Source of the DNA: Agrobacterium larrymoorei
GTDB taxonomy: Bacteria; Pseudomonadota; Alphaproteobacteria; Rhizobiales; Rhizobiaceae
Direction of reading: 5' to 3'
Assembly: GCF_030819275.1 (NCBI RefSeq)
Contig: NZ_JAUTBL010000002.1
Span: forward strand, 560,501-624,500
Length of the DNA: 64,000 nucleotides
The notes below the pieces were generated by a model. That model did not search any database and had not been told where the DNA came from. It was given only the letters and a program-made list of their open reading frames with translations. Shown piece by piece: positions 27,468 through 38,692 of this stretch. Made by a program: the position numbers and the translations under genes. Each line of letters begins with the position of its first letter. Position 1 is the stretch's first letter.

Positions 27468-27525
27468 TGCAACCGAAGTTAAGCGATCAATCGTGGCCCT
27501 TTATTGCTGAGCTTTATGGGTAAAA

Positions 27526-27903
27526 TCACAAGATTCTCGGTTTTCCGATCTTGAACCACGCCTTGGCGATCTTGCCGCGAGCGACCTGGTAGAGACACAC
27601 AACATCGACTTCACCACGTCCCTCCGGAAAATTCCGCGTCACCGTCTCGTGGTCGATGACCATGTCTTCGAGAACGATACGCGCGAGCAGTCGCCCATGA
27701 AGATCCGGCTCTTTGAAGCGCTCGACGTGGCGCTCCCGAATTTCTTGAGAATTGCTCGCCAAGAGCGTTGATGGGAAAGCAAAGTACTGACAGTCGTCAG
27801 CCCACCACCGCATGAATTCATCGATGTCCCGGGCGTTATAGGCCTCGAGCTGTTTCTGCACCGGAAGTTCGAAGGCACTGTTCAAGGGACACCTGTTCCA
27901 CAT
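27526..27903 (-). CDS. SnoaL-like (NTF2-fold) protein
   Basis: A 125-aa protein with the NTF2/SnoaL alpha-beta fold: VQKQLEAYNARDIDEFMRWWADDCQYFAFPS is typical of the first helices and beta strand, followed by the IRERHVERFKEPD and AWFKIGKP ends. Members act as isomerases, hydrolases or ligand-binding proteins; this one cannot be assigned. It is convergent with the AAC(6')-like gene. Confidence 0.75.
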   Translation of the reverse strand: MWNRCPLNSAFELPVQKQLEAYNARDIDEFMRWWADDCQYFAFPSTLLASNSQEIRERHVERFKEPDLHGRLLARIVLEDMVIDHETVTRNFPEGRGEVDVVCLYQVARGKIAKAWFKIGKPRIL

Positions 27904-28060
27904 GCTCCCATCGGAGGCGATGCTTTATTCGACGTCTTTGTTTAGCGATGAGCACGTTCCAAGATCAAGCAGAGTTAGAGTGTTGCTGCCGATGGATGGC
28001 CCGCGATGCTTGGAATGAGCTGAGGGCAACCTGATCGCGCGACTGTGGACGCCCCAAACA

Positions 28061-28088
28061 AAAAGGGCGATCCGAAGACCGCCCTTTC
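28061..28088 (-). terminator. Terminator of the groESL operon
   Basis: On the reverse strand, AAAGGGCGGTC pairs with GATCGCCCTTT around a short TTCG-like loop, with one internal mismatch, and runs into TTTTTG. It begins 24 bases past the groEL stop codon. Confidence 0.75.
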
Positions 28089-28112
28089 GTATTCCAGAGG
28101 GGAATGGACTGA

Positions 28113-29750
<1,638 letters not shown>

Positions 29751-29822
29751 TCAAAACTCCTGGTTTCGAATGACCGGAACAATGTCCGGCTTCAGATTAC
29801 GGAAATGCGGAAGGCGGCTAAA

Positions 29823-30119
29823 TCAGCCGATAATGCCCATAATGTCGGCTTCCTTCATGATGAGAAGGTCTTCGCCGTCGAGCTTGACTTCCGTGCCGGA
29901 CCACTTGCCGAACAGGATGCGGTCGCCGACCTTGACGTCGAGAGCGACGATCTTGCCGGACTCGTCACGTGCGCCGGAGCCGACGGCGACGATTTCGCCT
30001 TCCTGCGGCTTTTCCTTGGCGGTATCAGGAATGATGATGCCGCCCTTGGTCTTAGCTTCAGACTCAACGCGACGAACGACGACGCGGTCGTGCAGTGGGC
30101 GGAAATTGGTGCTTGCCAT
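29823..30119 (-). CDS. groES: Co-chaperonin GroES
   Basis: The 98-aa lid of the GroEL chamber. It has the family pattern [23 protein letters not shown] at the N-terminus with the mobile loop, and [20 protein letters not shown] then [14 protein letters not shown] at the C-terminus. It is the first gene of the groESL operon, 61 bases from the CIRCE element to the start codon. Confidence 0.97.
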   Translation of the reverse strand: MASTNFRPLHDRVVVRRVESEAKTKGGIIIPDTAKEKPQEGEIVAVGSGARDESGKIVALDVKVGDRILFGKWSGTEVKLDGEDLLIMKEADIMGIIG

Positions 30120-30179
30120 TGTCTATTCCCTCGATCAAATGACATTCGCGGATCGGATACGATCACGCTTGGATTAATG

Positions 30180-30206
30180 TTAGCACTCTCATTTGCCGAG
30201 TGCTAG
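30180..30206 (-). promoter_or_regulatory. CIRCE operator (HrcA binding site)
   Basis: The inverted repeat TTAGCACTC (30180-30188), nine-base spacer, GAGTGCTAG (30198-30206) matches the CIRCE consensus with one mismatch in the right arm. It lies just downstream of the -10 box of the groESL promoter, where HrcA repressor would block transcription until heat shock. Confidence 0.93.
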
Positions 30207-30213
30207 CGAGAGT

Positions 30214-30242
30214 GAGATAAGCAGGGCGTCAGGGACTGTCAA
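30214..30242 (-). promoter_or_regulatory. groESL promoter (-35 TTGACA, -10 TATCTC)
   Basis: On the reverse strand TTGACA (30242-30237) and TATCTC (30219-30214) are separated by 17 bases, a near-consensus housekeeping-sigma promoter directly in front of CIRCE. An RpoH promoter could overlap, but I do not see one clearly. Confidence 0.8.
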
Positions 30243-30289
30243 GAACGGCCTGTCGGAAAAATTTCACGTAAAATGGTTACTGCGGTTGC

Positions 30290-31609
30290 ATGACAGATTT
30301 TTTATGCCGTGAACCATCCTGCATCCATCCGACCTTGTCCGAGCTCTTTTTGGTTTTCGCCCGCGTCGGCCTTTTGAGCTTTGGCGGACCAGCCGGGCAG
30401 ATTGGCATGATGCACCGCGTGCTGGTCGATGAGAAACGCTGGCTCTCCGAGGAGCGCTTCCTGCACGCGCTCAATTACTGCATGCTTCTTCCCGGACCGG
30501 AGGCGCAGCAACTGGCAACCTATGCCGGATGGCTGCTGCATGGCAGACGAGGCGGCATCATTGCCGGTACACTCTTCATCCTGCCCGGCTTTCTCGTCAT
30601 CGTGGCGCTCGCAGCGGCTTATGCGCTCTATCAGGATACACGCTGGCTCCCCGCACTCCTCTTCGGGCTGAAGGCGGGCGTGCTTGCCATCGTCATCGAA
30701 GCGTTGCTGCGGGTGGGGAAGCGTGCCTTGAAGAGCCGCTTCCTCGTCGGTGTTGCGGCTGCCGCCTTCATAGCCCTGTTCTTTTTCGCCATTCCCTTTC
30801 CGCTCGTTATTCTCGCCGCTGGTGTTGCTGGCTTTCTCAAAGCGCGGGGAGGACCTTCGGTAAAACCTGACGAGGGCAGCAAGTCGCCATCTCTTCTGCG
30901 CCAACTCCGAGGCGTCTTGGTCGGCATTCTGATTTGGCAGATGCCGTTCCTGCTATGCTGGCTTGTGGCGGCGCCGAGTTCACTCTTGGAATTGCAGGAG
31001 TTCTTCTCACGGCTCGCGGTCGTCACCTTTGGTGGCGCCTATGCGGTTCTTGCCTATGTGGCGCAGGTTGCGGTGGAAACCCATGGCTGGATGACGGCAA
31101 GCGAGATGCTGGATGGCCTGGCGCTCGCCGAGGCGACACCTGGACCGCTCGTTCTGGTCCTTTCCTATATCGGCTTTCTTGCAGCCTTCCGGCATCCGGG
31201 CATGCTCGATCCCATGCTGGCCGGCGTACTGGGGGCAAGCATTGCCGCCTGGGCAACCTTCGTTCCGAGCTTCATCTTCATTTTTCTCGGCGCGCCCTAT
31301 GTCGAGCGTTTGAAAGACAATGCGGCTTTGTCCGGCGCCCTGTCTGCTATTACCGGCGCTGTCGTGGGCGTCATCCTCAATCTTTCAGTCTGGTTCGGCC
31401 TGCATGTGCTTTTCGGAAAAGTCGATCGGGTTGAACTGCTTCCCCAGATCAATTTCGGCATGTCACTGCCGGACTGGAGCACGCTTGACCTCGTATCGCT
31501 TGCGCTCTTCGTGGTCTCGGCCATCATGCTGTTTCGCCTGAAACTCGGCATGGTGCCAGTTCTTTGCGTCTGTGTCGCGGCGGGTTTCATCAGGCTTTGG
31601 CTCGGTTGA
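30290..31609 (+). CDS. chrA: Chromate transporter, two-domain CHR family
   Basis: A 439-aa membrane protein with two homologous CHR domains (duplication): the N-terminal half has ARVGLLSFGGPAGQIGMMHR near residue 26 and LPGPEAQQLATYAGW near 66, and the C-terminal half has LAVVTFGGAYAVLAYVAQ near 240 and ATPGPLVLVLSYIGF near 280. Such proteins export chromate using the proton gradient, giving resistance. It is divergent from groESL; there is no chrB or other chr gene beside it, and its actual substrate is untested. Confidence 0.9.
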   Translation: MTDFLCREPSCIHPTLSELFLVFARVGLLSFGGPAGQIGMMHRVLVDEKRWLSEERFLHALNYCMLLPGPEAQQLATYAGWLLHGRRGGIIAGTLFILPGFLVIVALAAAYALYQDTRWLPALLFGLKAGVLAIVIEALLRVGKRALKSRFLVGVAAAAFIALFFFAIPFPLVILAAGVAGFLKARGGPSVKPDEGSKSPSLLRQLRGVLVGILIWQMPFLLCWLVAAPSSLLELQEFFSRLAVVTFGGAYAVLAYVAQVAVETHGWMTASEMLDGLALAEATPGPLVLVLSYIGFLAAFRHPGMLDPMLAGVLGASIAAWATFVPSFIFIFLGAPYVERLKDNAALSGALSAITGAVVGVILNLSVWFGLHVLFGKVDRVELLPQINFGMSLPDWSTLDLVSLALFVVSAIMLFRLKLGMVPVLCVCVAAGFIRLWLG

Positions 31610-31712
31610 GCCACCAGCGATTGGCCCTGGCCTGTTGTCTTTTTCGCTTGCCATCGCAACCGGCCTTTGCGATGTCACGAGCTTGAAAATGATAGAAAGA
31701 GTTGGAAGATTC

Positions 31713-32561
31713 ATGGCGCACCGCATTGCCACCCTTGGCGACATCACCTCCCAGTTCGATGTCATTCTCTCCGATGTGTGGGGGGTGCTGCACAATGGTG
31801 TAACCGCTTTCCCTGCGGCCGGTGTCGCATTGGCCGAGGCGCGTAAGAACGGCAAGACTGTCGTTCTCATCACCAATTCCCCGCGTCCGGCTGTCGGCGT
31901 CATTCCTCAGCTGCGCGCGCTCGGCGTGCCAGATGAGGCCTATGACCGCATCGTCACGTCGGGCGACGTGACGCGGGAACTGATAGCCGAAGGACCGAAG
32001 AAGGTCTTCCTGCTCGGCCCCGAACGAGATATGCCCCTATTCGATGGTCTCGACGTTACAGTCGTCGGTGAAAGCGACGCGGAAGCTGTTGTCTGCACCG
32101 GTTTCTTCGATGATGAGACTGAAACGCCGGAAGATTATACCGAGATGCTGAAGGGCTTCGTCGCCCGTTCCGCACCCATGATCTGCGCCAATCCGGACCT
32201 TGTGGTCGAGCGCGGCGAACGCATCATCCCCTGTGCAGGCGCGATGGCGGTTTATTTCGAGCAGCTGGGCGGCGAAGTCCGTATTGCCGGCAAGCCGCAT
32301 GCGCCGATCTACGAGGCCTGCTTTGCCGCGGCAAAGGACGTGCGCGGCGAGTTCAGCAAGGACCGCGTTCTGGCAATCGGCGACGGCATGCCGACCGACG
32401 TCAAAGGCGCCATCTCCGCCGGTCTCGATCTCCTCTATATCAGCGGCGGTATCCACGCGGCTGAATACACCTTGAATGGCGAGATCGATGAAGCGCTGCT
32501 CAACAGCTACCTGAAGAGCCAGAATGCAGCACCCGGCTGGTGGATGCCGCGTCTGGCCTAG
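31713..32561 (+). CDS. HAD-superfamily hydrolase, TIGR01459 type
   Basis: A 282-aa HAD-IIA protein of the type found next to ribF in alphaproteobacteria. The nucleophile is D21 in LSDVWGVLHNG; the second Asp of the usual DxD pair is Trp23, as is normal in this subfamily, and the Mg loop IGDGMPTDVKGA lies near 227. The aspartate change suggests a reduced or different phosphatase activity. I chose the ATG at 31713 with GGAAG upstream; the frame is open before that over the end of chrA. The gene is followed by ribF in ten bases. Confidence 0.86.
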   Translation: MAHRIATLGDITSQFDVILSDVWGVLHNGVTAFPAAGVALAEARKNGKTVVLITNSPRPAVGVIPQLRALGVPDEAYDRIVTSGDVTRELIAEGPKKVFLLGPERDMPLFDGLDVTVVGESDAEAVVCTGFFDDETETPEDYTEMLKGFVARSAPMICANPDLVVERGERIIPCAGAMAVYFEQLGGEVRIAGKPHAPIYEACFAAAKDVRGEFSKDRVLAIGDGMPTDVKGAISAGLDLLYISGGIHAAEYTLNGEIDEALLNSYLKSQNAAPGWWMPRLA

Positions 32562-32571
32562 AAAGTCTCCA

Positions 32572-33552
32572 ATGACCGTGTTCCATCGCAACGAGAAGAA
32601 AGAACCGCTCCCGGATGCATTGAAGGGTGGCGTGGTCGCCATCGGCAATTTCGATGGTGTTCATCGCGGCCATCGCGCCGTTCTGGATCAGGCGCTGGAG
32701 CTTGCAAGATCGCGCGGCGTCGCCGCTCTCGCTCTGACATTCGAGCCGCATCCGCGCACCGTCTTCCGGCCGGAGACGCCGGTCTTTCGCCTGACGCCAG
32801 CGCCCTTGAAAGCGCGCATTCTCGAGGCGGAGGGGTTTCAGTCTGTCATCGAATATCCCTTTGACAGGACATTCTCGCAGCGCTCGGCAGAAGACTTCGT
32901 GAAGTCCATTCTGGTCGACTGGTTGGGTGCGGGCGGTGTCGTTACCGGCGTCGATTTCCACTTCGGCAAGGGTCGTGAGGGCGGTCCGGCCTTTCTGATG
33001 CAGGCAGGCAAGCGCCACGGCTTCGATGTGACCTTGGTGGATTCCTTTCGGGATGAGGGTGCAGAGGTGATTTCCTCAAGCCGTATTCGCGAGTGCCTGG
33101 CTGAGGGCGATGTGGCGGGGGCCGCGGGGCTGCTTGGCTATCGCTTCACCGTGGAGGCGGAGGTCATCGGCGGACAGCAACTCGGTCGCACGCTCGGCTA
33201 CCCGACAGCCAATATGGCACTTGCGCCGGAAACCGAACTGAAACCCGGCATCTATGCGGTGCGGTTCAGGGAGGCGAATGGGACGCTTCACGATGGTGTC
33301 GCAAGCTTCGGCTACCGGCCAACCGTGACGGATGATGGTGCAGCACTTCTCGAAACCTTCGTCTTCGATTTCAGCGGCGATCTTTACGGCCAAGTCTGTT
33401 CGGTGTCCTTCTTCGGCCACTTGCGCGACGAGCTGAAATTCGATGGACTGGAGGCGCTTGTCGCGCAGATCAGGCAGGACGAAGAAGAGGCGAGGGCGCT
33501 TCTTGCCGGTGTGACGCCGCTCAGCGACGTGGATGCCAAGATTACTTTTTGA
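32572..33552 (+). CDS. ribF: Bifunctional riboflavin kinase/FMN adenylyltransferase
   Basis: Makes FMN from riboflavin and FAD from FMN. The 326-aa protein has the nucleotidyl-transferase part first (AIGNFDGVHRGHRAVLD near residue 23-39, with the HxGH-like site) and the kinase part from about 190 (LGRTLGYPTANMAL, PGIYAVRF). I placed the start at 32572 (MTVFHRNEK), after the HAD gene; the open frame reaches back into it. A terminator candidate lies 109 bases downstream. Confidence 0.95.
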   Translation: MTVFHRNEKKEPLPDALKGGVVAIGNFDGVHRGHRAVLDQALELARSRGVAALALTFEPHPRTVFRPETPVFRLTPAPLKARILEAEGFQSVIEYPFDRTFSQRSAEDFVKSILVDWLGAGGVVTGVDFHFGKGREGGPAFLMQAGKRHGFDVTLVDSFRDEGAEVISSSRIRECLAEGDVAGAAGLLGYRFTVEAEVIGGQQLGRTLGYPTANMALAPETELKPGIYAVRFREANGTLHDGVASFGYRPTVTDDGAALLETFVFDFSGDLYGQVCSVSFFGHLRDELKFDGLEALVAQIRQDEEEARALLAGVTPLSDVDAKITF

Positions 33553-33660
33553 GCGGGCGAGCTGCGCTTTGCGATCTATTCCCTTTTCAAACAGGCTGAA
33601 ACGTCCTAAACAACCGCCCATGAACCAATTTCGGTCGACGTTCATATCCCGAATTATTGG

Positions 33661-33704
33661 CCCGGCCTTCCGCCCGCTCTGAGAGCCGGAAGGTCCGGGA
33701 TTTT
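33661..33704 (+). terminator. Probable terminator after ribF
   Basis: CCCGGCCTTCCG (33661-33672) pairs with CGGAAGGTCCGGG (33687-33699) apart from a single bulged T, followed by ATTTT. It is the best hairpin in the gap between ribF and ileS. Confidence 0.65.
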
Positions 33705-33823
33705 GGCGCTTGTCTCAAGCATGTCGTCCTGACATGCGTCAGACGATCCAAGCGCCTTCGCTAAGCCCTCTTTTTTGTTGAGACGGCGCGAGCCTCATTC
33801 GGCGCCGCGATAATGGTACGATC

Positions 33824-36727
33824 ATGAACGACACCGCAGAAAAAATCGATTATTCCGCAACACTTTACCTGCCGCAGACGGATTTCCCCATGCGCGCCGG
33901 ACTGCCGCAGAAAGAGCCGGAGCTGGTCAAGCGCTGGCAACAGATGGACCTCTACAAGAAGCTGCGTGCCTCCGCCGCTGGCCGTGAGAAGTTCGTGCTG
34001 CATGATGGCCCTCCTTACGCAAACGGCAACATCCATATCGGCCATGCGCTGAACAAGATCCTGAAGGATGTGATCACCCGTTCTTTCCAGATGCGCGGTT
34101 ACGACTCCAACTACGTTCCGGGTTGGGATTGCCACGGCCTGCCGATCGAATGGAAGATCGAGGAAGCCTATCGCGCCAAGGGCAAGAACAAGGACGAGGT
34201 CCCGATCAACGAATTCCGCAAGGAATGCCGTGACTTTGCCGCCGGTTGGATCAAGGTTCAGTCGGAGGAGTTCAAGCGCCTCGGCATCGAAGGCGATTTC
34301 GACAATCCCTACACCACGATGAACTTCCACGCCGAAGCGCGCATCGCTGGCGAGCTGTTGAAGATCGCCAAGAGCGGCCAGCTCTATCGCGGCTCTAAAC
34401 CCGTCATGTGGTCGGTCGTCGAGCGCACGGCGCTGGCGGAAGCGGAAGTCGAGTATCACGATGTCGAAAGCGACACGATCTGGGTGAAATTCCCGGTCGT
34501 CGAGGGTTCGGCTGAGCTCGCAGGCGCTTCGATCGTCATCTGGACCACAACGCCATGGACGATCCCGGGTAACCGCGCGATCTCCTTCTCGTCGCGCATC
34601 CAGTATGGCCTTTATGAAGTCACGGCTGCTGCCAATGATTTTGGTCCGCAGCCGGGCGAGAAGCTTGTCTTCGCCGACAAGCTTGCGGCGGAATGCTTTG
34701 CCAAGGCAAAGCTGGAGTTCAAGCGCCTGCGGGACGTTTCGTCTGACGAACTCGGAAATGTTGTCTGCGCCCATCCGCTGGCCGGTCTCGGTTACGACTT
34801 CAAGGTGCCGCTGCTCGATGGCGAACACGTCACCGACGATGCCGGTACGGGCTTCGTGCATACCGCGCCGAGCCACGGTCGCGAGGACTTCGACGCATGG
34901 ATGGCAAATGGACGTCAGCTGGAAGCGCGTGGAATCTCGGCGAAAATTCCTTTCACCGTCGGCGACGATGGCTTCTACACGGAAGATGCCCCCGGCTTCG
35001 GCCCCTCGGCAGAGGGCGGCGCTGCCCGCGTGATGGACGATAACGGCAAAAAGGGCGATGCCAATGAGCGCGTCATCAAGGCGCTGATTGCCGCCAATAA
35101 CCTGTTTGCCCGTGGACGCCTGAAGCATAGCTATCCGCATAGCTGGCGCTCCAAGAAGCCCGTTATCTTCCGCAACACACCGCAATGGTTCGTCTATATG
35201 GACAAGGAATTGGGCGATGGCACCACGCTGCGCTCAAGAGCCCTGTCTGCAATTGACGACACACGCTTCGTCCCGGCCGGTGGTCAGAACCGCCTGCGCG
35301 CCATGATCGAAAACCGTCCGGACTGGGTTCTGTCGCGTCAGCGCGCCTGGGGCGTTCCGATCGCCGTCTTTGCTGATGACAAGGGCGAGGTGCTTGTGGA
35401 CGAAGCCGTCAACGCCCGTATCCTTGATGCTTTCGAAGCCGAAGGTGCCGATGCCTGGTTCGCCGAAGGCGCCAAGGAGCGCTTCTTGGGCAAAGACCAT
35501 GACCACGCCAAGTGGCATCAGGTCATGGACATTCTCGATGTCTGGTTCGACTCGGGCTCCAGCCATACCTTCACGCTCGAAGACCGCCCGGACCTGAAAT
35601 GGCCCGCGGACGTCTATCTCGAAGGCTCAGACCAGCATCGCGGCTGGTTCCATTCGTCGCTGCTGGAAAGCTGCGCGACGCGTGGCCGTGCGCCTTACAA
35701 CGCCGTCGTCACCCATGGCTTCACCATGGATGAGAAGGGCGAGAAGATGTCGAAGTCCAAGGGTAACGTCGTTGCGCCTCAGGATGTGATGAAGGATGCA
35801 GGCGCCGATATCCTGCGCCTTTGGGTCATGACCACCGATTACTGGGACGACCAGCGTCTCGGCAAGGCGATCATCCAGACCAATGTCGATGCCTATCGCA
35901 AACTGCGCAACACCATCCGCTGGATGCTCGGCACGCTCGCGCACGACAAGGGCGAGGAGATCGCCTATGCCGATCTGCCGGAACTGGAAAAGCTTGTTCT
36001 GCATCGCTTGAGCGAACTCGAGAAGGTGGTGCGCGAAGGCTATGACAGTTTCGAGTTCAAGAAGATCGCCCGCGCGCTGGTGGATTTCTCCAACGTCGAG
36101 CTCTCGGCCTTCTACTTCGATATCCGCAAGGATGCGCTCTACTGCGATGCGCCATCGTCATTGAAGCGCCGCTCGGCGCTTTACGTGATCGCCAAGCTCT
36201 TCGATTGCCTCGTCACATGGTTGGCACCGATGCTGCCTTTCACCACGGAAGAAGCCTGGCTTTCGCGCCATCCGAACGCCGAGTCTGTTCATCTCGAACA
36301 GTTCCCGACGATCCCGGCAGAGTGGCACAGCCCTGCCGTCGATGCCAAGTGGGAGAAGATCCGCAAGGTTCGTACGGTCGTTACCGGCGCGCTGGAAGTC
36401 GAGCGACGGGAAAAGCGCATTGGCTCCTCGCTGGAAGCGGCGCCTGTGGTTCACGTTGCCGATCCGGATCTGATGGCAGCACTTGACGGTCAGGACTTCG
36501 CAGAAATCTGCATCACCTCGGCAATCTCCGTTGTTGCTGGTGAAGGCCCGGCCGATGCATTCCGCCTCGGCGAGGTGCAGAAAGTGGCAGTCGAGCAGAA
36601 GCTGGCGGAGGGGCAAAAATGTGCCCGCTCCTGGCGGATCACCACCGATGTTGGTTCCGACCCGCAATACCCGGACGTGTCGGCCCGTGACGCGGCAGCG
36701 CTGCGCGAACTTGGTGTTGGTGTCTAA
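33824..36727 (+). CDS. ileS: Isoleucyl-tRNA synthetase
   Basis: Class I synthetase of 967 aa charging tRNA-Ile and editing Val-tRNA. The HIGH motif is at [10 protein letters not shown] (residues 66-75) and KMSKS in [10 protein letters not shown] (residues near 640). The editing domain lies between. The C-terminus has KCARSW but not the full four-cysteine zinc finger seen in E. coli; this reduced form is usual in rhizobia and suggests that zinc is not bound. The ribosome site is weak. Confidence 0.96.
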   Translation: MNDTAEKIDYSATLYLPQTDFPMRAGLPQKEPELVKRWQQMDLYKKLRASAAGREKFVLHDGPPYANGNIHIGHALNKILKDVITRSFQMRGYDSNYVPGWDCHGLPIEWKIEEAYRAKGKNKDEVPINEFRKECRDFAAGWIKVQSEEFKRLGIEGDFDNPYTTMNFHAEARIAGELLKIAKSGQLYRGSKPVMWSVVERTALAEAEVEYHDVESDTIWVKFPVVEGSAELAGASIVIWTTTPWTIPGNRAISFSSRIQYGLYEVTAAANDFGPQPGEKLVFADKLAAECFAKAKLEFKRLRDVSSDELGNVVCAHPLAGLGYDFKVPLLDGEHVTDDAGTGFVHTAPSHGREDFDAWMANGRQLEARGISAKIPFTVGDDGFYTEDAPGFGPSAEGGAARVMDDNGKKGDANERVIKALIAANNLFARGRLKHSYPHSWRSKKPVIFRNTPQWFVYMDKELGDGTTLRSRALSAIDDTRFVPAGGQNRLRAMIENRPDWVLSRQRAWGVPIAVFADDKGEVLVDEAVNARILDAFEAEGADAWFAEGAKERFLGKDHDHAKWHQVMDILDVWFDSGSSHTFTLEDRPDLKWPADVYLEGSDQHRGWFHSSLLESCATRGRAPYNAVVTHGFTMDEKGEKMSKSKGNVVAPQDVMKDAGADILRLWVMTTDYWDDQRLGKAIIQTNVDAYRKLRNTIRWMLGTLAHDKGEEIAYADLPELEKLVLHRLSELEKVVREGYDSFEFKKIARALVDFSNVELSAFYFDIRKDALYCDAPSSLKRRSALYVIAKLFDCLVTWLAPMLPFTTEEAWLSRHPNAESVHLEQFPTIPAEWHSPAVDAKWEKIRKVRTVVTGALEVERREKRIGSSLEAAPVVHVADPDLMAALDGQDFAEICITSAISVVAGEGPADAFRLGEVQKVAVEQKLAEGQKCARSWRITTDVGSDPQYPDVSARDAAALRELGVGV

Positions 36728-36748
36728 CATCAGTGCTTAAGAAAATGG

Positions 36749-36780
36749 CCGGATGAATTGCGCTTTTGCCGTTCATCCGG
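36749..36780 (+). terminator. Hairpin downstream of ileS
   Basis: CCGGATGAA (36749-36757) pairs with TTCATCCGG (36772-36780) around a 14-base loop. There is no T-run after it, so termination is uncertain. The next gene starts 179 bases on. Confidence 0.4.
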
Positions 36781-36958
36781 TAAACCTGCCTGAAAATGGT
36801 CGGAATTACGCATCAAGGGGTGCATCCGGTCGTCGGGACAGCCGCGCGCGCATAAGAAGATCAGGGTGATTTTCGGGAAGCGTACCGCGTGGTTTTAATA
36901 TGTAGAGCGTCTGTTTTGCGTCATTCGTGCCGCGCGGCGTTCTGGGCGGAAGGGTTTC

Positions 36959-37591
36959 ATGAGCATGACGCAGAGTTTTCGCATGTATCGCACCGTGGCA
37001 GGCATTTCCTTCGCCTGCCTGGCGCTGAGCGCGTGCACCAGCCCGACCTATGGTACGGGCAAGTCTGCAAGCGAACAGCTCCTGGACGATCTTGGCAACG
37101 CCACCTCGATCACGGGCGACCAGACCAAGCGGAATGTGAAGTACAATCCGCGCCCCGGTCTCGTCGTACCGGCCCAGGCCCGCGCAGAGCAACTGGCCCA
37201 GCCCCAACAGAGCCTTGCCAACCGCGAGACCAATCCGCAGTGGCCGGAAACGCCGGAAGAGGCACGTGAGCGTCTTCGTGCGGAAGCTGAGGCCAACAAA
37301 GACAACCCGAACTATCGCTCGCCGCTCTTGGCTGGCAATGGCACCAACGGCCAGATGACGGAAACCCAGAAGTGGGAAGCCTTCCGCAAGGCCAAGGCCG
37401 ATGCGCAGGGCGGTACCGTGGTCAACACCAACACGCGCAAATACCTGACCGATCCTCCGGTCGAGTATCGCAATGTTTCTCAGGACGAGCTGGCCGATCT
37501 CGGTGAGCCGGAACTGAAGAAGGAAAAAGAGCGCAAGAAGAAAGCTGCTCTGGCCGGAACCGGCAAAAGCTGGTGGAACCCCTTCCAGTAA
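36959..37591 (+). CDS. Putative lipoprotein
   Basis: A 210-aa protein with a lipoprotein signal: hydrophobic stretch ending LALSAC, giving lipidated C26. The mature part is hydrophilic, low in known domains and rich in charged and polar residues (RERLRAEAEANKDNPNYR; KKEKERKKKAALAGTG near the end). It is well conserved in rhizobia to my recollection but without a function. A strong ribosome site (GGAAGGG) precedes the ATG at 36959. A terminator follows. Confidence 0.85.
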   Translation: MSMTQSFRMYRTVAGISFACLALSACTSPTYGTGKSASEQLLDDLGNATSITGDQTKRNVKYNPRPGLVVPAQARAEQLAQPQQSLANRETNPQWPETPEEARERLRAEAEANKDNPNYRSPLLAGNGTNGQMTETQKWEAFRKAKADAQGGTVVNTNTRKYLTDPPVEYRNVSQDELADLGEPELKKEKERKKKAALAGTGKSWWNPFQ

Positions 37592-37612
37592 TCCCACGGA
37601 GGTTCATCTTAC

Positions 37613-37643
37613 AAACGCGACGCCTCTGACGTCGCGTTTTTGT
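37613..37643 (+). terminator. Intrinsic terminator after the lipoprotein gene
   Basis: AAACGCGACG (37613-37622) pairs perfectly with CGTCGCGTTT (37630-37639), with a seven-base loop and a T-run to 37643. Confidence 0.88.
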
Positions 37644-37672
37644 TTTCGGTTTCTTTGCATACGGAGTTTGTC

Positions 37673-38155
37673 TTGACGCTGCTGATCAGGGACGCGGTTG
37701 CCGCTGATGCGCCCACCATTTTGCGCTTCATTCGCGAGTTGGCGATTTATGAGAATGCCGAGCACGAGGTTAAGGCCACGGTCGAAAGCATCACGGCCTC
37801 CATTTTCGGTGAGGGCTCCGTAACCTCAGCGCTGATCTGCGAACGCGATGGCCAGCCAATCGGCTTTGCCGTCTGGTTTCTCACCTATTCCACCTGGCTA
37901 TCCAGGAACGGTCTTTATCTGGAAGACCTCTATGTCACACCGGATGCGCGCGGTTCCGGAGCAGGAAAAGCGTTGCTGAAGCGGCTGGCAGCGATTGCTG
38001 TTGAAAAGGGCTGTGGCCGCTTCGAGTGGAGCGTTCTGGATTGGAACGAGCCGGCCATCCGCGTCTATCAAGCCATTGGCGCTGAAGCGCAGGACGAATG
38101 GGTGCGCTACCGTCTTTCAGGCGACGTTTTGAAGGCTTTTGCTGCCGAGGCCTGA
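37673..38155 (+). CDS. GNAT acetyltransferase (diamine-acetyltransferase-like)
   Basis: A 160-aa GNAT protein of the spermidine/diamine N-acetyltransferase-like group: the motif LYLEDLYVTPDARGSGAGKALL (acetyl-CoA loop) and the conserved FEWSVLDWNEPAI are diagnostic of this group. Substrate is unproven. I chose a TTG start at 37673 because GGAG sits six bases before it; a longer TTG start at 37640 lies inside the upstream terminator. Confidence 0.82.
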   Translation: MTLLIRDAVAADAPTILRFIRELAIYENAEHEVKATVESITASIFGEGSVTSALICERDGQPIGFAVWFLTYSTWLSRNGLYLEDLYVTPDARGSGAGKALLKRLAAIAVEKGCGRFEWSVLDWNEPAIRVYQAIGAEAQDEWVRYRLSGDVLKAFAAEA

Positions 38156-38167
38156 TTCTCAGCCTAT

Positions 38168-38620
38168 TCAGTCGCGCTTGTTTTGAAAGAAGCTCCGCAG
38201 GATCTCGGCGCTCTCGATCTCGGCAAAGCCGGAATAGACCTCCGGTGCGTGATGACAGGTCGACTGGCTGTAGAAGCGAACGCCGCTCTCCACGCCGCCG
38301 CCCTTAGGGTCGTTCGCGCCGTAATAAAGCCGGCGGATGCGGGCAAATGAGATCGCCGCAGCACACATGGTGCAAGGCTCGAGCGTGACGTAAAGATCGG
38401 CGCCGGGCAGCCGCTCCTGGCCAAGCTCTTCACAGGCCATGCGGATCACGGCGATTTCGGCATGGGCCGTCACATCGTTCAATTCCCGTGTGCGGTTACC
38501 GGAACGGGCGATCACGCGGCCTTCATAAACGAGCACGGCACCGATGGGTACTTCGCCACGGGCACCCGCTGCCTGCGCTTCTTCCAGCGCAATGTCCATG
38601 AAATGCGTCGTTTCCGCCAT
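38168..38620 (-). CDS. tadA: tRNA-specific adenosine deaminase
   Basis: Converts A34 to inosine in the anticodon of tRNA-Arg(ACG). The cytidine-deaminase fold has the zinc ligand and proton donor in TAHAEIAVI (H53, E55) and the two cysteines in LEPCTMCAAAI. The 150-aa length is typical. It is convergent with the GNAT gene and divergent from rluB, 72 bases away. Confidence 0.95.
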   Translation of the reverse strand: MAETTHFMDIALEEAQAAGARGEVPIGAVLVYEGRVIARSGNRTRELNDVTAHAEIAVIRMACEELGQERLPGADLYVTLEPCTMCAAAISFARIRRLYYGANDPKGGGVESGVRFYSQSTCHHAPEVYSGFAEIESAEILRSFFQNKRD

Positions 38621-38692
38621 GCTTCGTGCAATTTCCTCTTAACCGTCGCCGCGTGACCTGATAGGACACGGCAAACAACAGGCAAACAACAA

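Noticed and set aside
33553..33823. A T-box or other riboswitch before ileS
   Set aside because: The gap has a terminator-like hairpin but no T-box consensus, and T-boxes are not expected in alphaproteobacteria.
33761..35185. A 474-codon reverse frame inside ileS
   Set aside because: Antisense shadow of ileS; composition is a mirror of codon bias and there is no ribosome site or domain.
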